Shown: positions 6,704-16,275, numbered from the stretch's first letter. The stretch is 64,000 nt of DNA from Pseudomonas paralcaligenes (GCF_019655855.1 NZ_BPFX01000017.1:26613-90612); one strand, 5' to 3'. Notes: generated by a model from the letters alone, not told the origin. Translations and numbers: made by a program.

Positions 6704-9207
6704 CAGCGGTACTTCAGGGTCGCCTGCAGCGAACGCCCCATGCCCTGCCAGCAGGTGCCGTAGGCGCAGGCGGCGGCGTACTGCCGGTCCTCCAGGTTCT
6801 TCGCGTTGAGAGTCAGCGACCAGTCGCTATCGAAGTCGTAGCGGGCCATCGCGTCGTACAGGGTGTAGCTCGGCACCTTCAGCGTCTCGTACTCGTCGCC
6901 GAACGACGAGCTGACATGGCGAACGCCGGCGCCGACCGTGAGCCCCGGCAGTCCATGGGCGGCCAGGTTATAGTCAAGCCATGCCGAGGACAGCCGCTCG
7001 GGCACGGCCAGGGGCCGCTTGCCGACCTTGGCCTCGACCGTATCCTTGGTGATCTCGACCTCGCTGCGCGAGTAGCTCGCCAACAGGTTGAGGCCGGCCA
7101 TCAGCTCGACCTTGCCCTCGACCTCGAAACCGCGCGAGCGGATCTCGCCCGTCTGCACCTGGTACAGGGTCGGCGCCACCGGGTCGGGCGTCAGCACGTT
7201 GCGCTTGGTCAGCTCGTAGGCGGAGAGCGTGACCATGGTCCTGCCCTCCTCCGGCTGCCAGCGGATGCCGATCTCCTTCTGCCGCCCCTCGGTCGGCTCG
7301 AACGCCCCGCCCTGGCGGTCAGCGCCGACCACCGGTTCGAACGAGGTAGTGTAGCTCGCGTACGGGGCGAAACCGTTGTCCATCAGGTAGACGACGCCCA
7401 GGCGGCCGGTGGTGGCGCGGTCGGACTGCTCCGTCTTCGCGCCGCGCACGCCGGTCACCAGATTGGTGTTGTAGGTGCTGGACTCCGCGCGGTCCTCGCG
7501 CAGGCCGGCCAGGAACACCCAGCGTTCCAGGCGTAGCTGGTCCTGCAGGTACAGGCCTAGCTGCTGGGCGTCGCTGTCGGTACGCGTGCTCAGCCGAACC
7601 GGGGTGACCGGCAGGCCGTACACGGGCTCGTAGACGTTCTCCCGGGTGGGCGCCGGGCCGCTGCCCGCCTTGGCCAGGAAGTCGGAGTCGCGCCAGTCGG
7701 CGCCCACCAGCACGGTGTGCTCGATGGGGCCGGTGTCGAACTGTGCCTGGAGCTGGTGGTCCGCCGCCAGGGTCTGCACGTCCGCGGTGTTGCGCGAGGC
7801 GGTGCGCGGCAGGGTCATGAAGTTCGGCGCCGGGGTGCCGTTGTTGAGCTGCCGGGTATCGCTCTCGAACTCGCCGTAGCGCACCTTCTGGCGGAAGCTC
7901 CAGACCTCGTCGAAAGTGTGTTCGAACTCCCAGCCGACGGTCTTCATCGTGCGCGTGAAGCGGTTCCAGTTGGGGTCGCCCTGGAAGTAGTCGATCGGCA
8001 GCTTGCCGTAGGGGCTACGCACCGGGCCGACACCGGCGAAGGCCGGCGGCACGAAGCTGGTGTCTGGCTGCTCCGGGTCGTGCTGGTAGAACGCCTGCAG
8101 GGTCAGCGAGGTGTCCTCGCTCAGCGCCCAGCGCAGGGACGGCGCGATGAGCTGGCGCTCGTCCTTCTGGTAGTCCACGCCGGTCTGGGAGTCGCGGGCG
8201 AGGCCGGTCAGGCGGTAGCTCAGCGCACCGCCCTCATCCAGCGGCCCGCCCAGGTCCAGGCCGATGGCGCGGCCGCTGTGGTTGGCGAGCTGTACCATCA
8301 GCTCGCCGAAGGCCTCTTCGGTCGGGCGCTTGCTGACCATGTTGACGAAGCCGCCCGGGTCGGCCTGGCCATACAGCACCGAGGACGGCCCGCGCAGCAC
8401 CTCGACCCGCTCCAGCGCGTAGGGGTCCATCTGCACCGAGGTGCGGGCGATGTGCGGCCAGCCCAGGCCGTCGACGTACTTGGTGAAGTTGGAGGCGTTG
8501 GACAGGCCGCCGAAGCCACGGATGAATACGGTGTCGAAGCGGGTCTGGCCGCCGCCGGTGCCGGTCAGCACGCCGGCGGTGTAGCGCAGCGCCTCGGACA
8601 CCGTCTGCGCGCCCTGCACATCCATCTGGTCGCGGGTCACCACGGAGATGGACTGGGGCGTCTCGATGATCGCCGCGTTGGTCTTGGTGGCCGTGGCGCT
8701 GCGCCGCGCGACATAGCCATCCACCGGCCCGGTGGCGCTTTCCAAGGCGCCCGTCACGGCGAGCGACGGCAGGGTCAGCGAGCCGTCCGCCTGATCCTGG
8801 GGCAGCGGCCGCAGGGTGAATTCGCCGCCAGCGTCGCGGACGGCCTGCAGCCCGGTGCCCGCCAGCAGCCGCTGCAGGCCCTCGCTGACCGAGTAGTAGC
8901 CCTGCACGCCGGGGCTCTGCACGCCCTGGGTCAGCGCCGCGTTGACCACGATCTGCACGTTGGCCTGGCGGCCGAGGCGGCTCAGCGCCTGGTCCAGCGG
9001 GCCGGCAGGGATGTCGAAGCTGCGCCGGGCCTCGGCGGCTCGCTCATCCGCGGCCTGGGCGGTGGCCGACGGCAGTCCGGCCGCCACCGGCAGGCCCACG
9101 ACGACCACGGCCAGGGCGAGCGGCTTCAGGGCGAAGCCCCGGCGGGCGATTCCGGCCTCTTGGCGAGACTGGAGGAAGGAAGGCGGGAAGGGACTGCGCT
9201 TCGCCAT
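6700..9207 (-). CDS. TonB-dependent ferri-siderophore receptor with STN signalling domain
   Basis: An 835-residue outer-membrane receptor that imports a ferri-siderophore with TonB energy and reports to a FecR/FecI pair. After an export signal (hydrophobic ALAVVVVGLPVAAGLP) comes the STN domain (about residues 45-115, FDIPAGPLDQALSRLGRQAN), a TonB-box-like stretch (LTLPSLAVTG), the plug (PQSISVVTRDQMDVQGAQTV), then the 22-strand barrel ending in the terminal aromatic W835. RGPSSVLYGQADPGGFVN and a cysteine-bearing CAYGTCWQG near the end are typical of FoxA/FiuA/FhuA-like hydroxamate receptors, so the ligand may be a hydroxamate; this is inferred. The start at 9207 was chosen to give a normal signal peptide; the open frame extends further upstream without support. 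Confidence 0.9.
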   Translation of the reverse strand: MAKRSPFPPSFLQSRQEAGIARRGFALKPLALAVVVVGLPVAAGLPSATAQAADERAAEARRSFDIPAGPLDQALSRLGRQANVQIVVNAALTQGVQSPGVQGYYSVSEGLQRLLAGTGLQAVRDAGGEFTLRPLPQDQADGSLTLPSLAVTGALESATGPVDGYVARRSATATKTNAAIIETPQSISVVTRDQMDVQGAQTVSEALRYTAGVLTGTGGGQTRFDTVFIRGFGGLSNASNFTKYVDGLGWPHIARTSVQMDPYALERVEVLRGPSSVLYGQADPGGFVNMVSKRPTEEAFGELMVQLANHSGRAIGLDLGGPLDEGGALSYRLTGLARDSQTGVDYQKDERQLIAPSLRWALSEDTSLTLQAFYQHDPEQPDTSFVPPAFAGVGPVRSPYGKLPIDYFQGDPNWNRFTRTMKTVGWEFEHTFDEVWSFRQKVRYGEFESDTRQLNNGTPAPNFMTLPRTASRNTADVQTLAADHQLQAQFDTGPIEHTVLVGADWRDSDFLAKAGSGPAPTRENVYEPVYGLPVTPVRLSTRTDSDAQQLGLYLQDQLRLERWVFLAGLREDRAESSTYNTNLVTGVRGAKTEQSDRATTGRLGVVYLMDNGFAPYASYTTSFEPVVGADRQGGAFEPTEGRQKEIGIRWQPEEGRTMVTLSAYELTKRNVLTPDPVAPTLYQVQTGEIRSRGFEVEGKVELMAGLNLLASYSRSEVEITKDTVEAKVGKRPLAVPERLSSAWLDYNLAAHGLPGLTVGAGVRHVSSSFGDEYETLKVPSYTLYDAMARYDFDSDWSLTLNAKNLEDRQYAAACAYGTCWQGMGRSLQATLKYRW

Positions 9208-9361
9208 GACGAGCTGGCTCCATCTGATACGTATGCGGTTGATGAATGAAGCCGCGCGCGGCGATGGCCGCCGGGAACCGGTCCCAGGGCGTGGCTTCAC
9301 GGCAATGCCGCACGAGATGGAAAAATCTGCCGCCGGATGAAAATATTTTTTCCGGCCTCGC

Positions 9362-10402
9362 TCAACGCGCGGCGACGGTGACCCAGTAGCGCGTGAAACG
9401 GCGCACACGCACCGGCAACTGGCGCTCCAGCGACGCCAGGATGGCCTCGCTCGGCGAGTCGGCCGCCAGCGGCCAGGTGCCGGTGATGCGCAGGTGCGCC
9501 ACCTCGTTCTCGCAGCGCAGATGGCCACGGTGGTAGCGGCTCAGCTCGGCGATGAAGTCGCCCAGGGGCATGCCTTCGGCAACCAGCACGCCTTCCGTCC
9601 AGGCCAGGCCGGCCTCGCGCAGCGGCTGCACCGCGGTCACCTGGTGGCGACTGAAATAGGCCTGCTCCGAGGCCTTGACCAGCACGGGCGCTTCTCCCGC
9701 GCCGTCGGCGGGATGGATCTGCACCATGCCCTCGGTCACCGCCAGCCGGGTGACGCCTGCGGCCCGGGTCGGAGCATCGTCGCGGCGCACAATGAAGCGC
9801 GTGCCGACCGGAACCAGCCTGCCCTCCGGGGTGACCACGGTGAATGGCCGGCCCAGGGGATCGTGCGCCGTGCCGATCAGGATCTCCCCACCATGCAGCA
9901 CCACGCTGCGCTGCTGCTCATCGAAACGGACATCCACGGCGGTGGCAGTATTGAGCTCCAACAGGGTGCCATCCGGCAGCACCAGCCGGCGGCGCTCGCC
10001 GCTGGCGGTGCGCTGGTCGGCCAGCGCCGCCGACAGCTCGTACCGCCAGGACAACGGCTGGGATAGATACAACGCGGCGCCACCGGTGCCGGTCAGCGCC
10101 AGCAGCTTGAGCGCGCGGCGGCGCGACAGCACGAGGGCATTCGCCCGCGCCAGGGTGGAACGCGCCACCGGCGGCTCGACATGGGCGACGCTGCCCTGCA
10201 GCCGCCCGCCGATACCCTGCAGCCGCCGCCAGGCGCGCCCATGCTCCGGATCGACCGCCAGCCAGCGCTCGAAATCCGCACGCTCGGCGGCGTTTACCTC
10301 GCCGGACGCCAGCAGCACGTACCAGCCCATCGCCCGTTCGACGATGCCGTCGGCGATGGGCGACTCGTTGCCGGCAACGGCCGGCGCGCTTTCTGCAGCC
10401 AT
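9362..10402 (-). CDS. FecR-family anti-sigma / sigma-regulator protein
   Basis: A 346-residue inner-membrane regulator that relays ligand binding by the receptor to its ECF sigma factor. The cytoplasmic N-terminal domain (ERAMGWYVLLASGEVNAAER, DFERWLAVDPEHGRAWRRLQ) is the sigma-binding DUF4880 type. A single membrane segment lies near residues 95-118 (KLLALTGTGGAALYLSQPL). The periplasmic FecR domain follows (GERRRLVLPDGTLLELNTAT, VLHGGEILIGT), and the C-terminal part should contact the receptor's STN domain. It starts 9 bp after the sigma gene stops, so they are co-transcribed. The receptor gene starts 154 bp downstream, room for its own FecI-type promoter; GGAAAAAATATTTTC near 9339-9353 (minus strand) may be part of it. 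Confidence 0.9.
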   Translation of the reverse strand: MAAESAPAVAGNESPIADGIVERAMGWYVLLASGEVNAAERADFERWLAVDPEHGRAWRRLQGIGGRLQGSVAHVEPPVARSTLARANALVLSRRRALKLLALTGTGGAALYLSQPLSWRYELSAALADQRTASGERRRLVLPDGTLLELNTATAVDVRFDEQQRSVVLHGGEILIGTAHDPLGRPFTVVTPEGRLVPVGTRFIVRRDDAPTRAAGVTRLAVTEGMVQIHPADGAGEAPVLVKASEQAYFSRHQVTAVQPLREAGLAWTEGVLVAEGMPLGDFIAELSRYHRGHLRCENEVAHLRITGTWPLAADSPSEAILASLERQLPVRVRRFTRYWVTVAAR

Positions 10403-10411
10403 GTCGTGCGC

Positions 10412-10915
10412 TCAGCTGTAGAGGGCTTGGTAGCAGTGCGCCATGGCGCGGAGCATGGCCTTCTGCACCATGTTCACCGTCATGTCCAGCTGCTCGGCGA
10501 TCTGCTTGTAAGTCAGCCCGTCGAGCTGAGACAGCAGGAATACCTCGCACACCCGGGCGGGCAGCCCCGCCAGCAGCTGAGCCACCTCCTCCAGCACGGC
10601 CAGCGCCAGCTGGCGCTCCTCCGGCGAAGGCTCGACCAGTTGCGGCCGGGCCGCCAGCGCTTCGAGCCAGGCCCGTTCCAGCGCCTGGCGCCGCCAATGG
10701 CTGCTGACCAGCCCGCCGGCGATGGTCATCAGGTACGCCCGCGGCTCGCGGATGGCCTCGCCCGCCTCCTTGTTCAGCACCCGCACGAAGGTGTCATGGG
10801 CGATGTCCGCCGCATCGAAGGCGTTGCCCAGCTTCTTGCGTAGCCAGCCGTACAGCCAGCCGTGATGGTCCGTGTACAGGGTTTCGATCTGCCCCACCTG
10901 GGTATCGACAGCCAC
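10412..10915 (-). CDS. FecI-family ECF sigma factor for siderophore uptake
   Basis: A 167-residue ECF sigma factor. Region 2 includes LYTDHHGWLYGWLRKKLGN, AADIAHDTFVRVL and REPRAYLMTIAGGLV. Region 4 has LPARVCEVFLLSQLDGLTY, then KQIAEQLDMTVNMVQKAMLRA. These are typical of FecI/FoxI/FiuI proteins that activate one adjacent receptor gene. It heads the minus-strand unit sigma, FecR, receptor, two small membrane proteins, PepSY protein. A Fur-like palindrome about 50-70 bp upstream of the start predicts induction by iron starvation. It is clearly different from the PvdS-like factor at the left end, so the window encodes two iron-related ECF sigma factors. Confidence 0.9.
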   Translation of the reverse strand: MAVDTQVGQIETLYTDHHGWLYGWLRKKLGNAFDAADIAHDTFVRVLNKEAGEAIREPRAYLMTIAGGLVSSHWRRQALERAWLEALAARPQLVEPSPEERQLALAVLEEVAQLLAGLPARVCEVFLLSQLDGLTYKQIAEQLDMTVNMVQKAMLRAMAHCYQALYS

Positions 10916-10963
10916 GAGGTCTCCTGCGCGCCGAGCGGATTGCCCGTCTCGACGCCCGAATAA

Positions 10964-10986
10964 TATTGAGAAATATTCTCAATATA
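10964..10986 (-). promoter_or_regulatory. Fur-box-like palindrome upstream of the FecI-like gene
   Basis: ATATTGAGA and TCTCAATAT form perfect 9-bp arms around a 5-bp spacer. The inner part TGAGAAATATTCTCA (10968-10982) fits the 7-1-7 Fur arrangement with substitutions. It is an AT-rich island in GC-rich DNA immediately upstream of the sigma gene. Confidence 0.65.
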
Positions 10987-11075
10987 TTAAACACCGGACA
11001 CGGCTGCAAGCGCGCAGCCGGAACGGCTGTTCGTGGCCGATACAGAGGGAATGGAGAAGATAAAAGGCAGAAACG

Positions 11076-11101
11076 AAAAAAGGGCCTTTCGGCCCTTTTT
11101 T
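11076..11101 (-). terminator. Intrinsic terminator after tRNA-Gly
   Basis: AAAAAAGGGCC and GGCCCTTTTTT form a perfect 11-bp stem around a 4-nt loop (TTTC on the plus strand). On the minus strand it follows the tRNA end by about 43 nt and ends in a T run. Confidence 0.85.
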
Positions 11102-11143
11102 CAGCGACTTGCAGGCTTCGAACGAACCCTGCAGATCATATTT

Positions 11144-11219
<76 letters not shown>

Positions 11220-11284
11220 GTCGTGTTGACGGGCGCCATTCTATCGATTCGGAATGCCGCGTCAACCCCTTGATTCAAAAAAGC

Positions 11285-11845
11285 TTATTTCTTTTCGGAA
11301 TTGATGCTCAGGTGCGGCCAGGCGGCCAGCAGGTACTGCAGCATGGACCACAGGGTCAGGCCGGCCGCCACGAGCAGCAGGACGTAGCCGCTTCCCACCC
11401 ACACGGTGAGCTGCGGCGGGTTGCCGAGCAGGATGACCAGCGCGACCATCTGCGCCGCGGTCTTCCACTTGCCCAGGCTGGACACCGCCACGTGGGCCCG
11501 CGCGCCCAGCTCCGCCATCCACTCGCGCAAGGCCGACACCACGATCTCGCGCCCGATGATGATCACCGCCGGCAGGGTCAGCCAGAGATTGGCGTGCTCC
11601 TCCACCAGCAGGACGAGGGCGACCGCCACCATCAGCTTGTCGGCCACAGGGTCGAGAAAGGCGCCGAAGGGGGTGCTCTGTTCCCAGCGACGGGCCAGGT
11701 AGCCGTCGAACCAGTCGGTCACCGCCGCCAGGGCGAATACCGCGCTCGCGGCCCAGTAGCTCCAGGAGAACGGCAGGTAGAAAAAGAAGATGAAGACTGG
11801 AATCAGGGCGACGCGCAGCAAGGTGAGCAGATTGGGGATATTCAT
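11285..11845 (-). CDS. pgsA: CDP-diacylglycerol--glycerol-3-phosphate 3-phosphatidyltransferase
   Basis: Makes phosphatidylglycerol phosphate, the committed step to phosphatidylglycerol and cardiolipin, in the inner membrane. The CDP-alcohol phosphotransferase motif reads [20 protein letters not shown] then LDPVADK, with all catalytic Asp residues in place. Several membrane helices are visible, and the N-terminus [19 protein letters not shown] is diagnostic. The start at 11845 (MNIP, 186 aa) is chosen over an in-frame start three codons earlier because it matches the family. It lies 33 bp downstream of uvrC in the conserved gacA-uvrC-pgsA operon. Confidence 0.95.
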   Translation of the reverse strand: MNIPNLLTLLRVALIPVFIFFFYLPFSWSYWAASAVFALAAVTDWFDGYLARRWEQSTPFGAFLDPVADKLMVAVALVLLVEEHANLWLTLPAVIIIGREIVVSALREWMAELGARAHVAVSSLGKWKTAAQMVALVILLGNPPQLTVWVGSGYVLLLVAAGLTLWSMLQYLLAAWPHLSINSEKK

Positions 11846-11878
11846 CAGAACCACTGGCCAGCGAGTTGAGCGCGCATT

Positions 11879-13714
11879 CTACTCGCTGTGCAAAGCCGCA
11901 TAAATCGACTCCGCGAGCTTTTTACTGATACCCGGCGCCTTGGCGATCTCCTCGATGCTGGCGCGGTTCAGCTCCTGCAGCCCGCCGAAGTGCTTGAGCA
12001 GCTCCCGGCGGCGCTTGGGGCCGACGCCCGCCACCTCTTCCAGGCTGGACGTGCGCCGCGCCTTGCCACGCCGCGCCCGGTGGCCGGTGATGGCGAAGCG
12101 GTGGGCCTCGTCGCGGATCTGCTGGATCAGGTGCAGGGCCGGCGAGTCGGCCGGCAGGGTGAACTCGTGGTCCGCGTCGTTCAGGTAGAGGGTCTCCAGG
12201 CCCGGCTTGCGGGTCACACCCTTGGCCACGCCGAGCAGGATCAGCTCGGGCACGGCCAGTTCCTGCAGCACCTCTCGGGCCATGGCCAGCTGGCCCTTGC
12301 CGCCGTCCACCAGCAGGATGTCGGGCAGCTTGCCCTCGCCGTCCTTCAGCTTGCTGAAGCGCCGGGTCAGCGCCTGGTGCATGGCGGCGTAGTCGTCGCC
12401 GGCGGTGACGCCCTCGATGTTGTAGCGGCGGTAGTCGGACTTGAGCGGCCCTTCCGGTCCGAACACCACGCAGGAGGCGACGGTGGCCTCGCCGCTGGAG
12501 TGGCTGATGTCGTAGCACTCCAGGCGCTGCGGCGGCTCGTCCAGCGACAGCGCGTCGGCCAGCGCGTCGAAGCGGGCGGCCACGTGCTGACGGTTGGCCA
12601 GCCTCGCGCCCAGGGCCTGCTCGGCGTTGGTCACCGCCAGGTGCTGCCAGCGCGCGCGGGTACCGCGCACCCGGTGGCTGATGGCGATCTCGCGGCCGCG
12701 TAGCTCGCCGATGGCCGTAGCCACTACGGGCAGGTCCTCGTGGGTGGTGTTGACGATCAGCTCGCCCGGCAGGTCGCGCTCGTGGCTGGACAGGTAGTAC
12801 TGGGCGATGAACGCCGCCAGCACCGCGCCGCCCTCCTCCTCGATACCCACCTGGGGAAAGAAGTTCTTGCTGCCCAGCACCCGCCCGCCGCGCACGCTGA
12901 TCAGGTGCACGCAGGCCCCGCCGGGGCTGACCATGGCCGCCACCACATCCACGTCGCCGTTGCCGCCTTCCATGCTCTGCTGGTCCTGCACCCGGCGCAG
13001 CACCGAGATCTGGTCGCGCAGTTCCGCGGCGCGCTCGAACTCCAGGTTCATCGCCGCCCGCTCCATCGAGGCGGAAAGCTCCTCGGCCAGCGCGTTGCTG
13101 CGCCCCTCGAGGAACATCACCGAGTGGCGCACGTCCTCGGCGTATTCCTCGGGCTCGACGAGGCCGACGCAGGGCCCCTTGCAGCGCTTGATCTGGTATT
13201 GCAGACACGGCCGGGTGCGGTTGCGGAAGTAGCTGTCCTCGCACTGGCGCACCTGGAAGGTCTTCTGCAGCAGGTTGAGGCTCTCGCGGATCGCCCCGGC
13301 GCTGGGATAGGGGCCGAAGTAGCGCCCCCTGTCCTTCTTCGCGCCCCGGTGGATGCCCAGGCGCGGGTAATCGGCGTCGGACAGCAGGACGTAGGGATAG
13401 GATTTGTCGTCGCGTAGCAGGATGTTGTACGGCGGCCGCCACTGCTTGATCAGCGTCTGCTCCAGCAGCAGCGCCTCGGTCTCGTTGGCGACGATGGTGG
13501 TCTCGACCTGGGCGATGCGCCCGACCAGCGCTGCGGTCTTGGGCGCCAGGCCGCTCTTGCGGAAGTAGCTGGCCAGGCGCTTCTTCAGGTTGGACGCCTT
13601 GCCGACGTAGAGCAGCTTGCCCGCTTCGTCGAGCATCCGGTACACGCCCGGACGACCGCTGCAGGTGGCGAGGAATGCGCTGGGATCGAAGGGGGCGGCG
13701 GGCGGAGAAGTCAT
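11879..13714 (-). CDS. uvrC: Excinuclease ABC subunit C
   Basis: The nuclease that makes both incisions in UvrABC nucleotide-excision repair. Of 611 residues, the N-terminal GIY-YIG domain begins [21 protein letters not shown] Cys-rich segment follows ([17 protein letters not shown]), then a UVR motif ([17 protein letters not shown]), the RNase-H-like C-terminal nuclease ([23 protein letters not shown]), and C-terminal tandem helix-hairpin-helix motifs ([19 protein letters not shown]). Length and motifs are normal. The gene follows gacA by 62 bp, the classic Pseudomonas arrangement. Confidence 0.97.
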   Translation of the reverse strand: MTSPPAAPFDPSAFLATCSGRPGVYRMLDEAGKLLYVGKASNLKKRLASYFRKSGLAPKTAALVGRIAQVETTIVANETEALLLEQTLIKQWRPPYNILLRDDKSYPYVLLSDADYPRLGIHRGAKKDRGRYFGPYPSAGAIRESLNLLQKTFQVRQCEDSYFRNRTRPCLQYQIKRCKGPCVGLVEPEEYAEDVRHSVMFLEGRSNALAEELSASMERAAMNLEFERAAELRDQISVLRRVQDQQSMEGGNGDVDVVAAMVSPGGACVHLISVRGGRVLGSKNFFPQVGIEEEGGAVLAAFIAQYYLSSHERDLPGELIVNTTHEDLPVVATAIGELRGREIAISHRVRGTRARWQHLAVTNAEQALGARLANRQHVAARFDALADALSLDEPPQRLECYDISHSSGEATVASCVVFGPEGPLKSDYRRYNIEGVTAGDDYAAMHQALTRRFSKLKDGEGKLPDILLVDGGKGQLAMAREVLQELAVPELILLGVAKGVTRKPGLETLYLNDADHEFTLPADSPALHLIQQIRDEAHRFAITGHRARRGKARRTSSLEEVAGVGPKRRRELLKHFGGLQELNRASIEEIAKAPGISKKLAESIYAALHSE

Positions 13715-13776
13715 CGGGCTCGGCAGGAAGGCGAAGAGGACGCAGTTTACGCCCTCTTCAGCGGCCTGCCCAAGGC

Positions 13777-14421
13777 TCAGCCGACAGCATCCACCATGCC
13801 GTGGCGCACGGCCAGCAGGGCCAGCTCCACGTCACTGGTGATGGAGAGCTTCTCGTAGATGCGGTAGCGGTAGGTATTCACCGTCTTCGGCGACAGGCAG
13901 AGCTTGTCGGAGATGGTCTGCACCTTCTGGCAGTTGGCGATCATCAGGGCGATCTGGATCTCGCGCTCGGACAGCAGGTCGAAGGGCGAGCCGCCGTTGT
14001 TGGGCTGGAAGGACTTCAGCGCCAGTTGCTGGGCGATCCGCGGGCTGAGGTAACGCTGGCCGGCGAAGGCCAGGCGGATGGCCTGGACCATTTCCTCCAG
14101 CGCCGCGCCCTTGGTCAGGTAGCCGGCGGCGCCGGCCTGCAGCAGGCGGGTGGGAAACAGGTCGTCCTCGCAGGCGGTCACGGCGATCACCTTGAGGTCG
14201 GGGTGGCTGCGCAGCAGCTTGCGGGTGGCTTCGAGGCCGCCGATGCCGGGCATCTTGACGTCCATCAGGACCACGTCCGGCTGTATCTCGCGCACCTTCT
14301 TCAGCGCCTGCTCGCCGGAGTAGGCCTGGCCGATCACCTGCACGCCCTCGATATCGGCCAGCATGCGGGTGATACCCGTTCTAACCAGATCGTGGTCATC
14401 GACCACCAGCACCTTAATCAA
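13777..14421 (-). CDS. gacA: Response regulator GacA (UvrY family)
   Basis: Response regulator of the GacS/GacA system. When phosphorylated it activates the small RNAs that titrate RsmA/CsrA and so controls secondary metabolism, virulence and biofilm traits. It has an N-terminal receiver ([14 protein letters not shown], phospho-Asp in [10 protein letters not shown], Lys near the end) and a C-terminal LuxR-type HTH ([37 protein letters not shown]). Length is 214 aa. The start codon is TTG (TTG ATT AAG) with GAGGTG upstream, as I recall for other pseudomonad gacA genes. It heads gacA-uvrC-pgsA. GacS is not in the window, as is normal. Confidence 0.96.
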   Translation of the reverse strand: MIKVLVVDDHDLVRTGITRMLADIEGVQVIGQAYSGEQALKKVREIQPDVVLMDVKMPGIGGLEATRKLLRSHPDLKVIAVTACEDDLFPTRLLQAGAAGYLTKGAALEEMVQAIRLAFAGQRYLSPRIAQQLALKSFQPNNGGSPFDLLSEREIQIALMIANCQKVQTISDKLCLSPKTVNTYRYRIYEKLSITSDVELALLAVRHGMVDAVG

Positions 14422-14855
14422 GCGACACCTCGCTGTACCACACTACCTGCGCGATCACGGCAATCGACGAAAACCAGATTGGCGCATTTACGCCAAAAAG
14501 CAAACGTCAAAAAAACGTACCCAAGGCGGCCAAGGCCCGTAGCGACGGGGCCTGAAGGCCAGCGCCGCAAGTGCCGGATTCTACATGAAGTCAGGGGAAT
14601 CAAAAGAAATACGGCCCCGGCCGGAGGTCGCCGGGTGTGCTGGTGCAGAGCCTCGTCCAAGGGTGCGGACACCGCGTCGAGCCAGCGTCGTGGCCCGTTG
14701 CCAGCAATCGGCTGGGCGCCGCCCCAGAGCGGGCCGCTCGGTTCACCGAATCGGCCGCCCGTCACCCTCCCACGAAGCCTGCCGAACGCCCCCGCCAGGC
14801 TGCGTCGCCCGGCCGGCACGGCGGCCGGAAAACCGACGACCGGCGTTGGCGCCGC
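14422..14855 (-). other. Gene-poor stretch upstream of gacA
   Basis: About 430 bp with no convincing gene. A 133-codon minus-strand open frame covers most of it but lacks a ribosome site and has a shadow-like Arg/Gly/Pro composition. The 100 bp next to gacA are less GC-rich (ACGTCAAAAAAACGTACC at 14503-14520) and probably hold the gacA promoter, but no clear -35/-10 pair was found. Confidence 0.4.
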
Positions 14856-15134
14856 TCACCGGCCGGCGCGGGATTCGCGGATGTAGAAACGGGCCTTCTC
14901 GGTGTTCTTGGTGCAACTCTCGTAGCCCTCGAACTGCTGTGAGGTCTTGGCCCCAGTCAGCAGGGTGAGCGCCTTCGAGTAGCTGACCGTGCCGGCGAAG
15001 CCTTCGGCCTTGGCCAGGTCCAGCTCGCGCCAGGCGATGTCCAGCTGCTCGGCGCAGCTCACCCGGTAGGCGGTCTTGGCCGCGCAACCGGTCACAGCCA
15101 CCAGCAATGCAGCCAGAAGGAGGATTTTCTTCAT
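14856..15134 (-). CDS. Small predicted lipoprotein, 92 aa
   Basis: The start at 15134 gives MKKILLLAALLVAVTGCAAK, a clear lipoprotein signal peptide with the lipobox VTGC, so Cys17 should be lipidated. The mature part is about 75 residues and contains two further Cys (in VSCAEQLD and YESCTKNTEKARFYIRES) that could form a disulfide. ELDLAKAEGFAGTVSYSKAL resembles repeat-like helical segments of small pseudomonad lipoproteins. I cannot name a function. Upstream sequence continues open but the lipoprotein start is much the better choice. It is divergent from the patatin-like gene 133 bp away. Confidence 0.8.
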   Translation of the reverse strand: MKKILLLAALLVAVTGCAAKTAYRVSCAEQLDIAWRELDLAKAEGFAGTVSYSKALTLLTGAKTSQQFEGYESCTKNTEKARFYIRESRAGR

Positions 15135-15267
15135 GTCGGTTCTCCGGGACGCTGAGTCTGTTTTGACGACAGCGTAGCGGCAAAGTGCCCGCTCCGAAGC
15201 GGCATCGCCACCCTGGCCCGGCCGCTCTGGAAAGCGTATGTTCGGGGAATCTTCGGGGGAAATCGCA

Positions 15268-16269
15268 ATGAGCAAGAAGGTGGCCCTGGTACTGGGCTCG
15301 GGCGGCGCGCGGGGCTACGCCCACATCGGTGTGATCGAGGAACTGGAGGCCCGCGGCTACGAGATCGGCTGCATCGCGGGCTGCTCCATGGGTGCGGTGA
15401 TCGGCGGCATCTATGCGGCCGGCAAGCTGGCCGAATACCGCGAATGGACGGAGAGCCTGGACTACCTCGATGTGCTGCGCCTGCTCGACGTCAGCTTCCG
15501 CCTCGGCGCGATCCGTGGCGAGCGGGTGTTCGGCAAGATCCACGAGATCGTCGGCGAACTCGACATCGAGCAGTTGGCGATCCCCTACACCGCCGTCGCC
15601 ACCGACCTCACCAACCAGCAGGAAATCTGGTTCCAGGAAGGCTGCCTGCACAAGGCCATGCGCGCCTCGGCGGCCATCCCCAGCCTGTTCACCCCGGTCA
15701 CCCAGGGCTCGCGCATGCTGGTCGACGGCGGCCTGCTCAACCCCTTGCCGATCGTGCCGGTGGTGTCCAGCCACTGTGACCTGATCGTGGCTGTCAACCT
15801 CAACGCCCTGAACCAGAAGCAGTACCAGCTGCCGGTGATCGAACGCCCTGCCGCGATCAAGGGCAAGATCGACCAGCTGATGGGGTCACTCGGCGCCAAG
15901 CTGTCGTTCCTGCGCCGCGACGAGGATGACATCGAACGGCTGGTCGAGCCCGAGGCGCCCAATCCCTGGCTGGACGACAGCCGCACGCCCAAGGCCGACG
16001 AAGAGGCCGCGCCCAAATCGGCCACTGGCTCGCGGGTGGTCGGCAACGTCGGCCCCGCCTCGCTGCTGGAGCTGGTCAACCAGAGCTTCGAGACCATGCA
16101 GACCTCGCTGGCTCAGTACAAGATCGCCGGCTATCCGCCGGACATCCTGATCAACGTGCCCAAGCGGGTGTGCCGCTTCTTCGACTTCCACAAGGCGCCG
16201 GAGCTGATCCAGCTCGGCCGGCAGATTGCCAGCGATACCCTGGACAAGTACGAGCGCGACCAGGGCTGA
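15268..16269 (+). CDS. Patatin-like phospholipase family protein (RssA/NTE type)
   Basis: A 333-residue predicted lipid acyl hydrolase with the Ser-Asp dyad of patatins. The oxyanion loop is GSGGARGYAHIGVIEEL, the nucleophile elbow GCSMGA (Ser40), and the catalytic Asp lies in DGGLLNPLP (Asp153). It belongs to the RssA/NTE branch, whose substrates in bacteria are poorly known. The C-terminal third carries a charged, probably flexible linker (TPKADEEAAPK) and a domain ending near FFDFHKAPELIQLGRQIASD. The start at 15268 gives MSKKVALVLGSGG; an in-frame codon 10 triplets earlier is less likely. Its stop lies only 6 bp from the convergent kdpE stop. Confidence 0.88.
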   Translation: MSKKVALVLGSGGARGYAHIGVIEELEARGYEIGCIAGCSMGAVIGGIYAAGKLAEYREWTESLDYLDVLRLLDVSFRLGAIRGERVFGKIHEIVGELDIEQLAIPYTAVATDLTNQQEIWFQEGCLHKAMRASAAIPSLFTPVTQGSRMLVDGGLLNPLPIVPVVSSHCDLIVAVNLNALNQKQYQLPVIERPAAIKGKIDQLMGSLGAKLSFLRRDEDDIERLVEPEAPNPWLDDSRTPKADEEAAPKSATGSRVVGNVGPASLLELVNQSFETMQTSLAQYKIAGYPPDILINVPKRVCRFFDFHKAPELIQLGRQIASDTLDKYERDQG

Positions 16270-16275
16270 GGCGAC

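Noticed and set aside
9208..9528. N-terminal extension of the TonB-dependent receptor
   Set aside because: It would run into the FecR gene and push the signal peptide over 100 residues inside; the ATG at 9207 fits export.
14418..14819. A 133-codon minus-strand open frame upstream of gacA
   Set aside because: No ribosome site, composition like random GC-rich sequence, and it overlaps the gacA start.
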